Assembly: GCA_030247575.1 (NCBI GenBank) | Contig: JAOTRV010000026.1 | Coordinates: 1-64,000, forward strand | Length of the DNA: 64,000 nucleotides | Reading direction: 5' to 3' | DNA from: Sulfuritalea sp. | GTDB lineage: Bacteria; Pseudomonadota; Gammaproteobacteria; Burkholderiales; Rhodocyclaceae | Shown: piece after piece, positions 7,745 to 16,926 of the stretch | Position numbering within the stretch: the first letter of the stretch is position 1 | Layout: every line of letters starts with the position of its first letter | Notes under the pieces: generated by a model | What the model was told of the DNA's origin: nothing | Seen by the model: only the letters and a program-made list of their open reading frames with translations | The model's database searches: none | Program-made: the position numbers and the translations under genes

Positions 7745-8911
7745 ATGCTGCCAAGGTCATTGGTCGCGTTCGGGCTAGGCATAGTGAGTTTGTGGGCATC
7801 CGCCGCTCCGGGCATCAGCCCCGAGTTGCCTGTGGATCGCATCAAGGTGGCCAATCTGCCGGCCGCTACCCCATATCGACTGTATCTCAACGATGCAGCG
7901 TTCCCGCACATCATCGACGGCAAGCTGCTGATCATCGATGGTGACAGCCTCAAACTCCAGGGAATGGTGAGTACGGCCTATGTCGCGCATACGGCTCTCT
8001 CGCCCGATCGTTCGGAGATCTATGCTGCAACCACGTACTACACGCGATTGAACCGCGGCGAACGCACTGATCAGATCGACGTCTATGACGCGACGACGCT
8101 CAAGCTCAAGGCCGAAATCGCGCTTCCCAACAAGCGCGCGCTGGCATTGGCCTACAAAGGCCTGATCCGGACCTCTGCAAATGGGCGCTTCATATTCGTC
8201 CAGAACGCCACGCCGTCCACCTCGGTGAGCATTGTTGACCGTGCTGCAGGAAAGTTCGTCGCCGAGGTACCTACACCAGGCTGCTGGGCAATCTATACGC
8301 CAGCCACCGTCTCCGACAGGTTTTCCACGCTGTGTGGCGACGGGACGATGCTCACTGTCGTCCTGGATGACAAGGGCAACGTGGCGAGTCGGCAGAAGAG
8401 CGCCGCCTTTTTCGATCCCGATGACGATGCGCTGTTCATCTCCGGGGAAAGGATCGGAGACCGGTATTTCTTCGCTTCATTCAAAGGCAATCTGCAGGCG
8501 GTCGATATTGCCGGCGATGTTGCCGTGGCCGCCCCCCAATGGTCATTGGTACCAGCCGCGGACGCGAAGGCTCACTGGCGGCCCGGCGGCTATCAAGTGA
8601 TGGCTATCCATGAGAAGAGCGGCCTTGTGTACATCGGAATGCACAAGAAGGGCGCAGAAGGCAGCCACAAAAATCCTGCCGACGAAATCTGGACCTTCGA
8701 TCTGGCAAGCAAGAAGCGCATTGCCCGCACAAAGGCGGCGGGAACCACGACCCTTGCGGTAACCCAGGGCGATTCGCCTCGCCTGCTGGCGTTCGATGGC
8801 ACCAAGGCGATGCTGAATGCGTTCAACGCCACACCGCATGACGGTCGATTGAAGGCTCTGGGCAGCGGTGGTCCGTTTGGCGAGACCCCGACACTCATGG
8901 ATACGCAGTGA
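7745..8911 (+). CDS. mauB/aauB: TTQ amine dehydrogenase large (beta-propeller) subunit
   Basis: A 388-aa periplasmic protein with a signal peptide ending near ASA/A. It matches the heavy chain of methylamine and aromatic amine dehydrogenases, a seven-bladed propeller that holds the light chain and guides electrons out. The ATG at 7745 is preferred to the ATG at 7739, since the GAGGAG ribosome site (7732-7737) is 7 bp away from it but only 1 bp from the other. Gene order B-E-D-A followed by a cytochrome c is like the aau (aromatic amine) cluster of Alcaligenes faecalis as I remember it. A methylamine role is the alternative and is supported by the formaldehyde genes elsewhere in the window. 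Confidence 0.85.
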   Translation: MLPRSLVAFGLGIVSLWASAAPGISPELPVDRIKVANLPAATPYRLYLNDAAFPHIIDGKLLIIDGDSLKLQGMVSTAYVAHTALSPDRSEIYAATTYYTRLNRGERTDQIDVYDATTLKLKAEIALPNKRALALAYKGLIRTSANGRFIFVQNATPSTSVSIVDRAAGKFVAEVPTPGCWAIYTPATVSDRFSTLCGDGTMLTVVLDDKGNVASRQKSAAFFDPDDDALFISGERIGDRYFFASFKGNLQAVDIAGDVAVAAPQWSLVPAADAKAHWRPGGYQVMAIHEKSGLVYIGMHKKGAEGSHKNPADEIWTFDLASKKRIARTKAAGTTTLAVTQGDSPRLLAFDGTKAMLNAFNATPHDGRLKALGSGGPFGETPTLMDTQ

Positions 8912-9474
8912 TGATGCCGCTGCCCCTGCACGTCGACCCGGCCCTGTCCCATTCCCTGGGCGCTGCCCTTTCTCTGGTATTTCTGTTTGGAGCGTGGCAG
9001 AAACTGCACGAGCGGGAGGAATTCGCAGGGATTCTCGAAAACTACCGTTTGCTGCCCGTGGCAATGGTGGGCTGGATGGCCTATCTCCTGCCATTGATCG
9101 AGGCAGTTGCCGGATTGCTCTTGCTGTTTCAGGAAACGCGTCTGCCAGGTGCACTGCTGGCATTTGCCTTGCTGTTGCTGGTGACATCCGCGGTGGCGAT
9201 AAACCTTGTCCGAGGCTATTCCGAGATCGAGTGCGGCTGCGGCGGCTTCAGTGACGGCGTAAGCGGCCAGGTCATCACGTGGGGCCTCGTCCTGCGCAAC
9301 CTTGCCCTGATCGCGGCGCTGCCGTGGATCGCTGGTCAATCTGTAGTGCGCGAAATGGTCTGGATCGATTACACAACCGTCGCCTGCGCCACCCTCGCCT
9401 TGCTTGGTCTCTATGCCTTGGTCAGCCAGCTGCTGGCGACCCAACCCCGCCTTGATGCCTTGAGGAACTCCTGA
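8911..9474 (+). CDS. mauE: MauE-like membrane protein for amine dehydrogenase maturation
   Basis: About 187 aa with four to five hydrophobic segments (roughly 18-32, 55-70, 76-92, 120-137 and 152-168). A Cys pair in ECGCGG sits in the loop around residue 110. It belongs to the MauE/DoxX-like family needed, with MauD, to export and form the many disulfides of the light subunit. The start overlaps the large-subunit stop; ATG at 8911 is chosen, with GTG at 8908 and ATG at 8914 possible. Confidence 0.85.
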   Translation: MMPLPLHVDPALSHSLGAALSLVFLFGAWQKLHEREEFAGILENYRLLPVAMVGWMAYLLPLIEAVAGLLLLFQETRLPGALLAFALLLLVTSAVAINLVRGYSEIECGCGGFSDGVSGQVITWGLVLRNLALIAALPWIAGQSVVREMVWIDYTTVACATLALLGLYALVSQLLATQPRLDALRNS

Positions 9475-9475
9475 A

Positions 9476-10069
9476 ATGACTGATGCACTTGTTGTGTCGA
9501 ACGTTTTGCTTTGGGCGGTAATCCTGGTCCTGCTGGTCATGGTCCTGGGCTTGGCTCGTCAAATCGGAATTCTGTATGAACGCGTGGCGCCCATGGGGGC
9601 GCTAATGCTCGATAGCGGTCCGAAAGTCGGCGAACCAGCCCCGGCGTTTGCGCTGGAGGCGATTTCCGGCGGAACAATAGCGGTTGGCGGTGCCGGCAAA
9701 ACGCGCAGCCAACTCCTGTTCTTTCTTTCGCCGACGTGTCCCGTCTGCAAGAAGCTGTTGCCGATTCTGCGCTCGGTCCAGCATAGCGAGCGCGCCTGGC
9801 TGGACGTGCTTCTCGCGAGCGACGGCGATCGCGCCGAGCACCTTGCCTACTACCGGAACGCCAAGCTCGCCGATTTTCAGTATGTGCTCTCCGCCGATCT
9901 GGGAATGGCGCTCAAGGTCGGTCGTCTGCCTTATGCCGTTCTGATTGATGAAGACGGCCGGATCCGCGCGAAGGGGCTGGTCAATTCCAGAGAACAACTG
10001 GAAAGCCTATTCACGGCCAAGGAGCTTGGTGTCGCATCCGTTCAGGAATTCCTTGATCAGAGGGCGTAA
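9476..10069 (+). CDS. mauD: MauD-like thioredoxin-fold protein
   Basis: A 197-aa protein with one N-terminal membrane anchor (about 6-26) and a periplasmic thioredoxin-like domain carrying CPVC near residue 90 and a cis-proline region GRLPYAV. MauD proteins handle disulfide formation in the light subunit, which contains six disulfides in known enzymes. The gene lies 1 bp after mauE and 37 bp before the light subunit, consistent with a single operon. Confidence 0.9.
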   Translation: MTDALVVSNVLLWAVILVLLVMVLGLARQIGILYERVAPMGALMLDSGPKVGEPAPAFALEAISGGTIAVGGAGKTRSQLLFFLSPTCPVCKKLLPILRSVQHSERAWLDVLLASDGDRAEHLAYYRNAKLADFQYVLSADLGMALKVGRLPYAVLIDEDGRIRAKGLVNSREQLESLFTAKELGVASVQEFLDQRA

Positions 10070-10106
10070 TGGCCAACTCTCGACAATTATCCGAAGGAGA
10101 GATTAG

Positions 10107-10643
10107 GTGAAATGGTTCGATAGCTTCTTCGAACAGAAGACCCGCCTGGCGGCACAGGGCATTTCCCGACGCAGCGCGTTGTCGCGCATTGGGCGGGTCG
10201 TGATTGGCGCGGCTCTGGTATTGCCGATACTGCCGTTCGACCGTGTTGCCAAGGAAGCCCATGCGGCAAAAAAGCCGGTCGACAAGCGTAACGACGACAC
10301 CGCCTGCGAATACTGGCGCTACTGCGCCCTCGACGGCTGGCTTTGCACGTGTTGTGGCGGCACCATCTCGACCTGTCCGCCAGGCACTGACGTTTCAAAA
10401 GTCACCTGGGTCGGCACTTGCCACAACCCGAATGATGGACGGGATTACCTGATCAGCTACAACGATTGCTGTGGCGCCACCAGTTGCGGCCGTTGCCTCT
10501 GCAACTTCAATGAAGGCGAAAGGCCCGGCTACCGAATGGGCGTCCACAACGACGTCAATTGGTGCATGGCCAACAGCAACAACAACTACCACTGCACCGT
10601 CGCGGCGGTTGTCGGCACAGCAGAGTCGCCCCAGGGACGATGA
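10107..10643 (+). CDS. mauA/aauA: TTQ amine dehydrogenase light (catalytic) subunit
   Basis: A 178-aa precursor. The N-terminal about 54 residues form a twin-arginine-like leader (SRRSAL followed by a hydrophobic stretch). The mature part is Cys-rich. Both tryptophans that are oxidised and cross-linked into tryptophan tryptophylquinone are present: W101 in TWVGTC and W152 in NDVNWC, and the catalytic Asp is D120 in NDCCG. The GTG start at 10107 has an AAGGAGA site 6 bp upstream. The subunit needs an oxygen- or peroxide-dependent MauG-type enzyme for TTQ formation; no mauG lies in this operon, but two diheme MauG-like genes lie in the divergent operon. Confidence 0.92.
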   Translation: MKWFDSFFEQKTRLAAQGISRRSALSRIGRVVIGAALVLPILPFDRVAKEAHAAKKPVDKRNDDTACEYWRYCALDGWLCTCCGGTISTCPPGTDVSKVTWVGTCHNPNDGRDYLISYNDCCGATSCGRCLCNFNEGERPGYRMGVHNDVNWCMANSNNNYHCTVAAVVGTAESPQGR

Positions 10644-11116
10644 TCCGGATGTTCCCCTTCATTCGCTTCCTGTTGATCGCCGCGGCCTTGTCGGGTGCGT
10701 CCGTCTACGCCCAGAGGGCGAACGCCGCCGGCGCAGATCTGTTCGCCAGGCATTGCGTAGCCTGCCATCAGGCTGATGGGGAAGGCATTCCTGGATTGGC
10801 TCCGCCGCTCGTTGGCGCTCTGAAAAAAGTGGCAGAGCTCGACCAGGGCCGGACTTACATCGCTCATGTTCTGATCTCTGGAATGGCCGGCACGATCAAG
10901 ACCCGTGGCGGCAAATTCACAGGTGCCATGCCATCGCAGGCAGCACTTTCGGATCATGAACTGGCCGCAATAGCGTCATATGTGCTGACCACTTTCAATG
11001 CCAGCCCGGTAGTGCTGCAGCCGGAAGGCTTCGCGGCACTGCGCAGCAAGCCACTGCCACCCGCGGAAGTGCGCAAATTGCGAGAGCAGGTGCTTGCGCA
11101 AGTTGGCGGGCAATGA
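10640..11116 (+). CDS. Class I cytochrome c, likely electron acceptor of amine dehydrogenase
   Basis: A 158-aa exported monoheme cytochrome. The ATG at 10640 overlaps the light-subunit stop (ATGA) and opens a signal peptide (about 5-24). Heme site CVACH is near residue 40 and the distal Met is in GAMPSQ near residue 97. It takes the place that amicyanin (mauC) or cytochrome c551i has in other amine dehydrogenase operons, so it probably carries electrons from TTQ to a terminal oxidase or NO-reducing system. The C-terminal 40 residues extend beyond the heme domain. Confidence 0.85.
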   Translation: MIRMFPFIRFLLIAAALSGASVYAQRANAAGADLFARHCVACHQADGEGIPGLAPPLVGALKKVAELDQGRTYIAHVLISGMAGTIKTRGGKFTGAMPSQAALSDHELAAIASYVLTTFNASPVVLQPEGFAALRSKPLPPAEVRKLREQVLAQVGGQ

Positions 11117-11178
11117 CCATCACCGATTTGTACATCGCGGCGACGTGCCACATAAAACCATATAGAGGAGTAAATGCA

Positions 11179-12564
11179 ATGAGGGAGAGACTGAAGCTGA
11201 TTGTCGTTGCAGTGACCGCAATGTTCTGTGGCGCGGGCTTTGCGGCATCCCCCCAGGAAGCCGAGCGACTTGGAAAGGATTTGACCCCCGTCGGAGCGGA
11301 AAAAGGCGGCAACAAGGAAGGCACCATCCCCGCCTGGCCCGGCCGCGAAGTACAAGGACCGGGTTGGAGTTACGGCAAGAACCGCGCGGCAGCATGGAAG
11401 AACAAGGGCGAGAAACCTCTGTACTCGATCAGCGCCGCAAACGTGGAAAAGTATGCCGACAAGCTGACTCCGGGACAGGTGCAACTGATCAAGCAGACGC
11501 CGGGCTACCGCATGGACGTCTACCCAACCCATCGCAGTTGCGCGAATCCGGACTTCGTCGAGCAAAACACCCGGAAAAACGTCACCGCAGCGAAAATTGG
11601 CCCGGACGGCTGGAGCCTTAAGGAGGGCTTCATGCCAGGCATCCCCTTCCCGATTCCGAAGAACGGGGCCGAAGCGATTTGGAACTACAAGATGAAGTAC
11701 ATGGGCATCGGCTTCGAGTGGCCATTGAACTACATCACGCTCTCGCCTCGCAAGGGCAGCAACGACTGGATTCAGGCCGGGGCCACTCAGACCTACTACT
11801 TCCCTTGGGGCGTAAAAGGGTCGACATCGATGGCCGACCTGCCTCCCATCGAGTATTACACCTATTTCGCCTATAACAGCCCCGTCGCGCTGGCGGGCCA
11901 GGCGTTGGCGATCGCCTATTACACCGACAGGGTTGGTAGCGATACGTTCTACTACTTTCCGGGGCAACGTCGTGTCCGCCGCATGCCTTCTTATTCCTAT
12001 GACGCGCCTCAGATCGGTTTCGAAAACCAGTACACGCTCGACGAACCGCGCATGTTCAACGGCACCATTGACCGGTTTGACTGGAAGCTGGTCGGCAAGA
12101 AGGAGATCTATGTCGGCTACAACTCCTTCGGCGTCTATGACCCCGCGGTCAAGTTCAGTGACGTAGTCAAACCCGATGGCATCGACCCGGCCGCAAGGCG
12201 CTACGAGCTGCATCGCGTCTGGGTTGTCGAAGCCACCGTCAAGCCTGGCGTGCGTCACGTCGTGCCCAAGCGGACCTTCTATCTGGATGAGGACAGCTGG
12301 TCGATTTCCGTTGCCGAGGACTTCGACGCCAACGGCAAACTGTGGAAGCTGCGCGAAAGCTTCGTGATCCCGGTTTATGAAACATCGAGCTGCGACAACC
12401 CCGCTTTCGTCCAATACAACATGCTTGAAGGGGGGCGCTTTGTCTTTGACCAGAGTCCGCTGGGTGCGGGAAAGGACATGCGCTGGGTGGTCGAGTCAAA
12501 AGACGCCAAGTTCAAGAAAGATTTCTATTCGGCCGAAAACCTGCGCGCCATCAGCGAGCGCTGA
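11179..12564 (+). CDS. DUF1329 family exported protein
   Basis: A 461-aa protein with a signal peptide (hydrophobic about 6-22, ending near GFAAS). DUF1329 proteins resemble lipoprotein-carrier (LolA/LolB-like) folds and are found next to DUF1302 and RND exporters in hydrophobic-substrate gene clusters. ATG at 11179 is chosen because GAGGAG lies 8 bp upstream; an in-frame ATG at 11113 overlaps the cytochrome gene and adds an unlikely leader. Its biochemical role is unknown; transport or periplasmic handling of a hydrophobic compound is an inference from neighbours. Confidence 0.8.
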   Translation: MRERLKLIVVAVTAMFCGAGFAASPQEAERLGKDLTPVGAEKGGNKEGTIPAWPGREVQGPGWSYGKNRAAAWKNKGEKPLYSISAANVEKYADKLTPGQVQLIKQTPGYRMDVYPTHRSCANPDFVEQNTRKNVTAAKIGPDGWSLKEGFMPGIPFPIPKNGAEAIWNYKMKYMGIGFEWPLNYITLSPRKGSNDWIQAGATQTYYFPWGVKGSTSMADLPPIEYYTYFAYNSPVALAGQALAIAYYTDRVGSDTFYYFPGQRRVRRMPSYSYDAPQIGFENQYTLDEPRMFNGTIDRFDWKLVGKKEIYVGYNSFGVYDPAVKFSDVVKPDGIDPAARRYELHRVWVVEATVKPGVRHVVPKRTFYLDEDSWSISVAEDFDANGKLWKLRESFVIPVYETSSCDNPAFVQYNMLEGGRFVFDQSPLGAGKDMRWVVESKDAKFKKDFYSAENLRAISER

Positions 12565-12585
12565 TCCTTTAGGAGAGGAAAGAAC

Positions 12586-14454
12586 ATGAAGGCAAAGATA
12601 ACTCGACTCGCCGGTGCAATGTTGCTGGCCGGACTGTATTCGGCCACTACCCAGGCATTTACCTTTGAGGGCGAATCCTTCAAGGGTTCGCTGGATTCAA
12701 CGATTACCTTCGGCTTCGGCAAGCGTCTGAAGAACCAGAGCTGCTCCCTCGTCGGTGATGTCACCGGTCCCTGCGGGGCCAGCGCGGACTTCGCCGTCTG
12801 GTCCAATGGCGATGATGGCAACATGAACTACAACAAGGGTGACTTCTTTACCACTTATCTCAAAGGCAATCACGAACTGCTGCTCAAGCTGCCCTCCAAC
12901 ATCACGTTCATGGCCCGCGCGAACTGGATGAAAGATTTCACGGCGGACAACACGCGCCGAACCGACCTGCTGGACGATGCCAAGAAGCAGATGACCTCGG
13001 AAGTCAATTTGATGGACCTCTGGGTGAGCAAGGAATTCAACCTCGGTGAACAGCGCGCGAGAGTGCGGGTCGGAAACCAGGTCGTGAGCTGGGGTGAGAG
13101 CCTGTTTGCGCCAGGAGGCATCAATTCCACCAATTCGATGGACATCAATCGTCTGTCCAGTCCTGGCATGCAGTTGAAGGAAGTCTTCCTGCCGGCGCCG
13201 ATCATCAGTTTTGCCACCGGTCTCGGGAATGGGCTGAATTTCGAGGCGTACTACCAGACCAGCTGGAATCGCAGCAAACTGCCCGCCGCAGGTAGCTATT
13301 GGTCGGTTGCCGACTTTGCCGGAAAAGGTTCGCCGCGCCAGCTCTACCTGGATTTTGGCGGCGGCCCCGGCGGCCTGTCGTGGCTCAATGGTATCGACGC
13401 GCCGACGTATGCACGCATGAATGGCGTCACATTGGCCCAAGCCCAAGCGACGCTGGCCGCCTTTGGGGCGGGTGGGGCGGCCCCTGGCAGCACGGCCATC
13501 GCGGTGCCCCAGACCTCGGATCTCACCCCCAAGAACTCGGGACAATACGGGGTTTCGTTGCGCTGGACGCCGAAGGATACCGATCTCAACCTCGGCTTCT
13601 ACTATATGAATTACCACGACAAGACACCGAATGGTCGCTGGTGGAAGGATACGGGACTGACACCGTTCGGCACGGTTGAGAACGTGTTCCTGGAAAACCG
13701 AAAGATGTATGGCGTCAGCGCGAACACGTCGATCGGCAACTGGGCAGTGGGCGCCGAGCTGTCGTATAGGCCAAAGGATGCCGTATCACTCTCGGCATGC
13801 ACGCCGACAGGAACCGGCGGCACTGCACAGAACTTCGTTCCGGGGGCCGTCGGACCAGGTGCCTACGAGTGTGACGGCTGGATCGACATGAAGAAGTACC
13901 AGATGCACCTTACGGGCATCCTGGCGCTGACGCCTGGCGATCACGGCTGGTTCCTCGACGCCGTCGGTGCGCAGACCGGCACGTTCCTCGGCGAATTCAT
14001 GTGGACACGCTATCCCGAGGCGGACCCCAACAAGATTTACACGCGAACAGTCAACGGAACTGGTGGCGCGATCACTGTTGACCAGGTACTCGCCGGAGGC
14101 TTGTACTCCTGGCCGGCCGACGGCAACAAGACATCGGTCAGAGGCACGGGCAGCAAGGACTCGTATGGCTACATGTTCGATTTCAGCCTGACCTACGACA
14201 GCACTCTGATCAGGGGCTGGCAGGTGACGCCGGGAATCTTCATGATGGGGGCGTTGAAGGGTGAGACCCCCAACCTGGTGGCGTTCTGGCAGGAGGGAGC
14301 GAAATCGGCGAACGTCTACGTAAACTTCGTGCAGAATCCGGCCAAGTGGCAGGCCGGCCTCAACTACACGACGTTCTGGGGCGGAAAATCCGAGTACCAC
14401 CAAGTTCTGAAAGACAGGGATTTCCTCGGCGGCTACGTTTCCATCAACTTCTGA
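12586..14454 (+). CDS. DUF1302 family outer-membrane beta-barrel
   Basis: A 622-aa protein with a signal peptide ending near TQA-F25 and a C-terminal Phe (SINF), the usual outer-membrane barrel signal. Alternating amphipathic stretches and Tyr/Trp/Gly-rich turns run through the length, as in DUF1302 barrels. It has a good ribosome site (AGGAGAGG) and lies 21 bp after the DUF1329 gene. The pair is co-operonic with the amine dehydrogenase, suggesting it helps uptake or efflux of the amine or its product. A strong terminator follows. Confidence 0.85.
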   Translation: MKAKITRLAGAMLLAGLYSATTQAFTFEGESFKGSLDSTITFGFGKRLKNQSCSLVGDVTGPCGASADFAVWSNGDDGNMNYNKGDFFTTYLKGNHELLLKLPSNITFMARANWMKDFTADNTRRTDLLDDAKKQMTSEVNLMDLWVSKEFNLGEQRARVRVGNQVVSWGESLFAPGGINSTNSMDINRLSSPGMQLKEVFLPAPIISFATGLGNGLNFEAYYQTSWNRSKLPAAGSYWSVADFAGKGSPRQLYLDFGGGPGGLSWLNGIDAPTYARMNGVTLAQAQATLAAFGAGGAAPGSTAIAVPQTSDLTPKNSGQYGVSLRWTPKDTDLNLGFYYMNYHDKTPNGRWWKDTGLTPFGTVENVFLENRKMYGVSANTSIGNWAVGAELSYRPKDAVSLSACTPTGTGGTAQNFVPGAVGPGAYECDGWIDMKKYQMHLTGILALTPGDHGWFLDAVGAQTGTFLGEFMWTRYPEADPNKIYTRTVNGTGGAITVDQVLAGGLYSWPADGNKTSVRGTGSKDSYGYMFDFSLTYDSTLIRGWQVTPGIFMMGALKGETPNLVAFWQEGAKSANVYVNFVQNPAKWQAGLNYTTFWGGKSEYHQVLKDRDFLGGYVSINF

Positions 14455-14468
14455 TCTGATCTCCGGTT

Positions 14469-14494
14469 CCGGCGGGCCAAGGCCCGCCGGTTTT
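14469..14494 (+). terminator. Rho-independent terminator after DUF1302 gene
   Basis: A perfect 10-bp stem (14469-14478 with 14481-14490, two-base AA between arms) is followed by TTTT. It closes the amine dehydrogenase-DUF1302 transcript and separates it from the RND exporter. Confidence 0.8.
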
Positions 14495-14520
14495 CGTAAA
14501 CCCCTCTCCCGCCCCACCCC

Positions 14521-16917
14521 GTGTCCAACGCACTGCAATTCGACGCAATCGATCAGTTTCTTACACGCCGCCTGCAGCAGCTGGAGTCTTTCTGCTTTCG
14601 CTTTCGCATTCCGATCCTGGTTGTGCTGGCCGCATTTACGGCCGTCATGGGCTATTTTGCGCTGCAGCTGCGAATGGAAGCCGGGTTCGAAAAGCAAATG
14701 CCCTCCGGGCATGAGTACACTGAAACCTTTAACAAATATCGCAACGACGTCCTGGGTGCCAACCGACTCAATGTCGTGGTCAAGGCTCGAAAAGGATCGA
14801 TCTGGACCAAGGAAGGACTCACCCGCCTTTACGACGTCACCCAGGCGGTTGTCTATTTGCCGAGTATCGATCGGCTGGGCGTGCAGTCCTTGTGGACACC
14901 CAACAGCTTCGTCAATGAAATCACCGAGGAAGGCTTTCGCGCCGACCCGTTGATCTCCGGGACGATTACGCCGCCTCAGCTGAACCCGGAAATCATAGAC
15001 GGAATCCAACGCGCTGCCAGTCAGGGAGGATTCGTGGGAACGCTGGTGTCGCGCGACCAAACCAGCGCGATGATCATTGCGGAAATTCAGGAATACGACA
15101 AGGAAGGCAAGAAGGTCGACTACATTGCCTACAACCGCCTCCTCGAAGACCACATCCGCGCCAAATTCGAGGACGGCGATTTCGAGATCCAGATCATCGG
15201 ATTTGCCAAACAGATCGGCGATATCGCCGATGGCGCCTCCGCAGTGGTGGAGTTCTGCGCCATTGCGCTGTTGCTGACTGCCCTGGCGGTGTACTGGTAC
15301 TGCCACTCCATTCGCTTCACCATCCTGCCCATTGTTTGTTCGCTTACCTCCCTGATTTGGCAGTTTGGTGCCTTGCGACTGCTTGGCTATGGGCTCGATC
15401 CCCTGGCGGTGCTGGTCCCCTTTCTGGTCTTCGCCATTGGCGTCTCGCATGGTGTGCAGCAGATCAACTTCATCGTGCGTGAACTCTCCCACGGCAAGAG
15501 CAGCGAAGAAGCCGCTCGCGCCAGTTTTACCGGTCTGCTGATTCCAGGGACGCTAGCCCTGGTGACCGCCTTCGTTTCCTTCATCACCCTCATTTTGATT
15601 CCCATCCCCATGGTGCGGGAGCTTGCGATTACGGCATCGCTGGGCGTTGGCTTCAAGATCATTACCAATCTGGTGATGCTGCCGATCACCGCATCGATGT
15701 GCAACTGCAGCAAGGAGTATGCCGACAAGGCCATGATGAAGCGCGAGCAGCGTGCCGGTTGGCTGCGGGTGATCGCACGCGTTGCAGAACCGCGCAATGC
15801 GCTGATTGTCATCGGCGTCACGGCCGTGGTCTTCGGCCTTGCAGTTTGGCAAAGCCATGATCGCGTCATCGGCACGCTGCAACCCGGCGCTCCCGAGCTG
15901 CGTGCCGATGCCCGCTTCAATCGTGATGCCGTGGCGATTGCCGACAACTACGATGCCGGCCTCGATTGGCTGACCGTGATCTTCGAGGCGGCCCCGGAGT
16001 CCTGCGAAAACGTCGCCCTGGGGGTCTTCCAGGATCAATTCACGTGGGCCATGCAGAACGTTCCTGGCGTGCTCTCGGCAAACTCCTATTCGGGACAGTT
16101 GAGGGTATTCAACGAGGGATATAACGAAGGCAATCCGAAGATGGGTGTGGTTCCCATCGATCCGGGGAACTATTCGGCACTCAGCGTCGAGATCGGCCGC
16201 AATCGGGGATACATGAACAAGGACTGCAGCATGACGGCTGTTCATCTGTTCCTCAGCGACCATAAGGCCAAGACCATCAATCGCGTAGTCGATGAAGTCA
16301 AGTCTTTCCGCAGCCGGCACAAGCTGGAGGGCGTCACGATACGTCTGGCATCGGGCAATGCGGGCGTGCTCGCGGCGGTCAATGATGAAGTCGAGAAGAG
16401 TGAGCTGCCAATGATGTTGTATGTGTATGCAGCAATCATTGTCCTGGTAGCCTTCGTCTACCGTGACTTCCGCGCCGTCATTGCCTGTTGCCTGCCGCTG
16501 ACCGTTGGCACCTTCATCGGCTACTGGTTCATGAAGGAGCTGCAGATCGGGCTGACCGTGGCGACGCTCCCTGTAATGGTGTTGGCGGTCGGCATCGGGG
16601 TCGACTACGCGTTCTATATCTACAACCGGCTGCAAATGCACATGGCTCGTGGTCAGCCGATTGTGAAGGCACTCGAACACTCAATACTCGAAGTTGGAAC
16701 CGCGACCATTTTCACTGCGGTGACGCTCGCGATCGGCGTGGCGACCTGGAGCTTCTCGGCTCTCAAGTTCCAGGCCGACATGGGCAAGCTGCTGGCCTTC
16801 ATGTTCATGGTCAACATGGTGATGGCAATGACCGCCCTGCCAGCCCTGGCGGTCTGGCTGGAGCGTTTGTTTCCGCGCCGCGGACCCGTGCGGGCGCCGG
16901 GCATCCTGACACATTAG
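14521..16917 (+). CDS. RND superfamily (MMPL/HAE-like) exporter
   Basis: A 798-aa inner-membrane protein with a duplicated plan: one helix (about 30-48), a periplasmic domain, five helices (about 245-400), then a helix near 430, a second periplasmic domain and five more helices (about 645-785). The motif GIGVDYAFYIYNRL near residue 698 is typical of MMPL/SSD-type RND pumps. The GTG start at 14521 has no clear ribosome site, so the start is uncertain. RND members beside DUF1302/DUF1329 genes are usual in clusters for hydrophobic substrates and are presumed to move lipids or hydrophobic compounds; the substrate is unknown. Confidence 0.85.
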   Translation: MSNALQFDAIDQFLTRRLQQLESFCFRFRIPILVVLAAFTAVMGYFALQLRMEAGFEKQMPSGHEYTETFNKYRNDVLGANRLNVVVKARKGSIWTKEGLTRLYDVTQAVVYLPSIDRLGVQSLWTPNSFVNEITEEGFRADPLISGTITPPQLNPEIIDGIQRAASQGGFVGTLVSRDQTSAMIIAEIQEYDKEGKKVDYIAYNRLLEDHIRAKFEDGDFEIQIIGFAKQIGDIADGASAVVEFCAIALLLTALAVYWYCHSIRFTILPIVCSLTSLIWQFGALRLLGYGLDPLAVLVPFLVFAIGVSHGVQQINFIVRELSHGKSSEEAARASFTGLLIPGTLALVTAFVSFITLILIPIPMVRELAITASLGVGFKIITNLVMLPITASMCNCSKEYADKAMMKREQRAGWLRVIARVAEPRNALIVIGVTAVVFGLAVWQSHDRVIGTLQPGAPELRADARFNRDAVAIADNYDAGLDWLTVIFEAAPESCENVALGVFQDQFTWAMQNVPGVLSANSYSGQLRVFNEGYNEGNPKMGVVPIDPGNYSALSVEIGRNRGYMNKDCSMTAVHLFLSDHKAKTINRVVDEVKSFRSRHKLEGVTIRLASGNAGVLAAVNDEVEKSELPMMLYVYAAIIVLVAFVYRDFRAVIACCLPLTVGTFIGYWFMKELQIGLTVATLPVMVLAVGIGVDYAFYIYNRLQMHMARGQPIVKALEHSILEVGTATIFTAVTLAIGVATWSFSALKFQADMGKLLAFMFMVNMVMAMTALPALAVWLERLFPRRGPVRAPGILTH

Positions 16918-16926
16918 GCGGCCGAC

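Noticed and set aside
13786-15492. Long open frame antisense to the DUF1302 and RND genes
   Set aside because: It is a shadow of two well-supported plus-strand genes, as often seen in GC-rich DNA, and has no recognisable domain.
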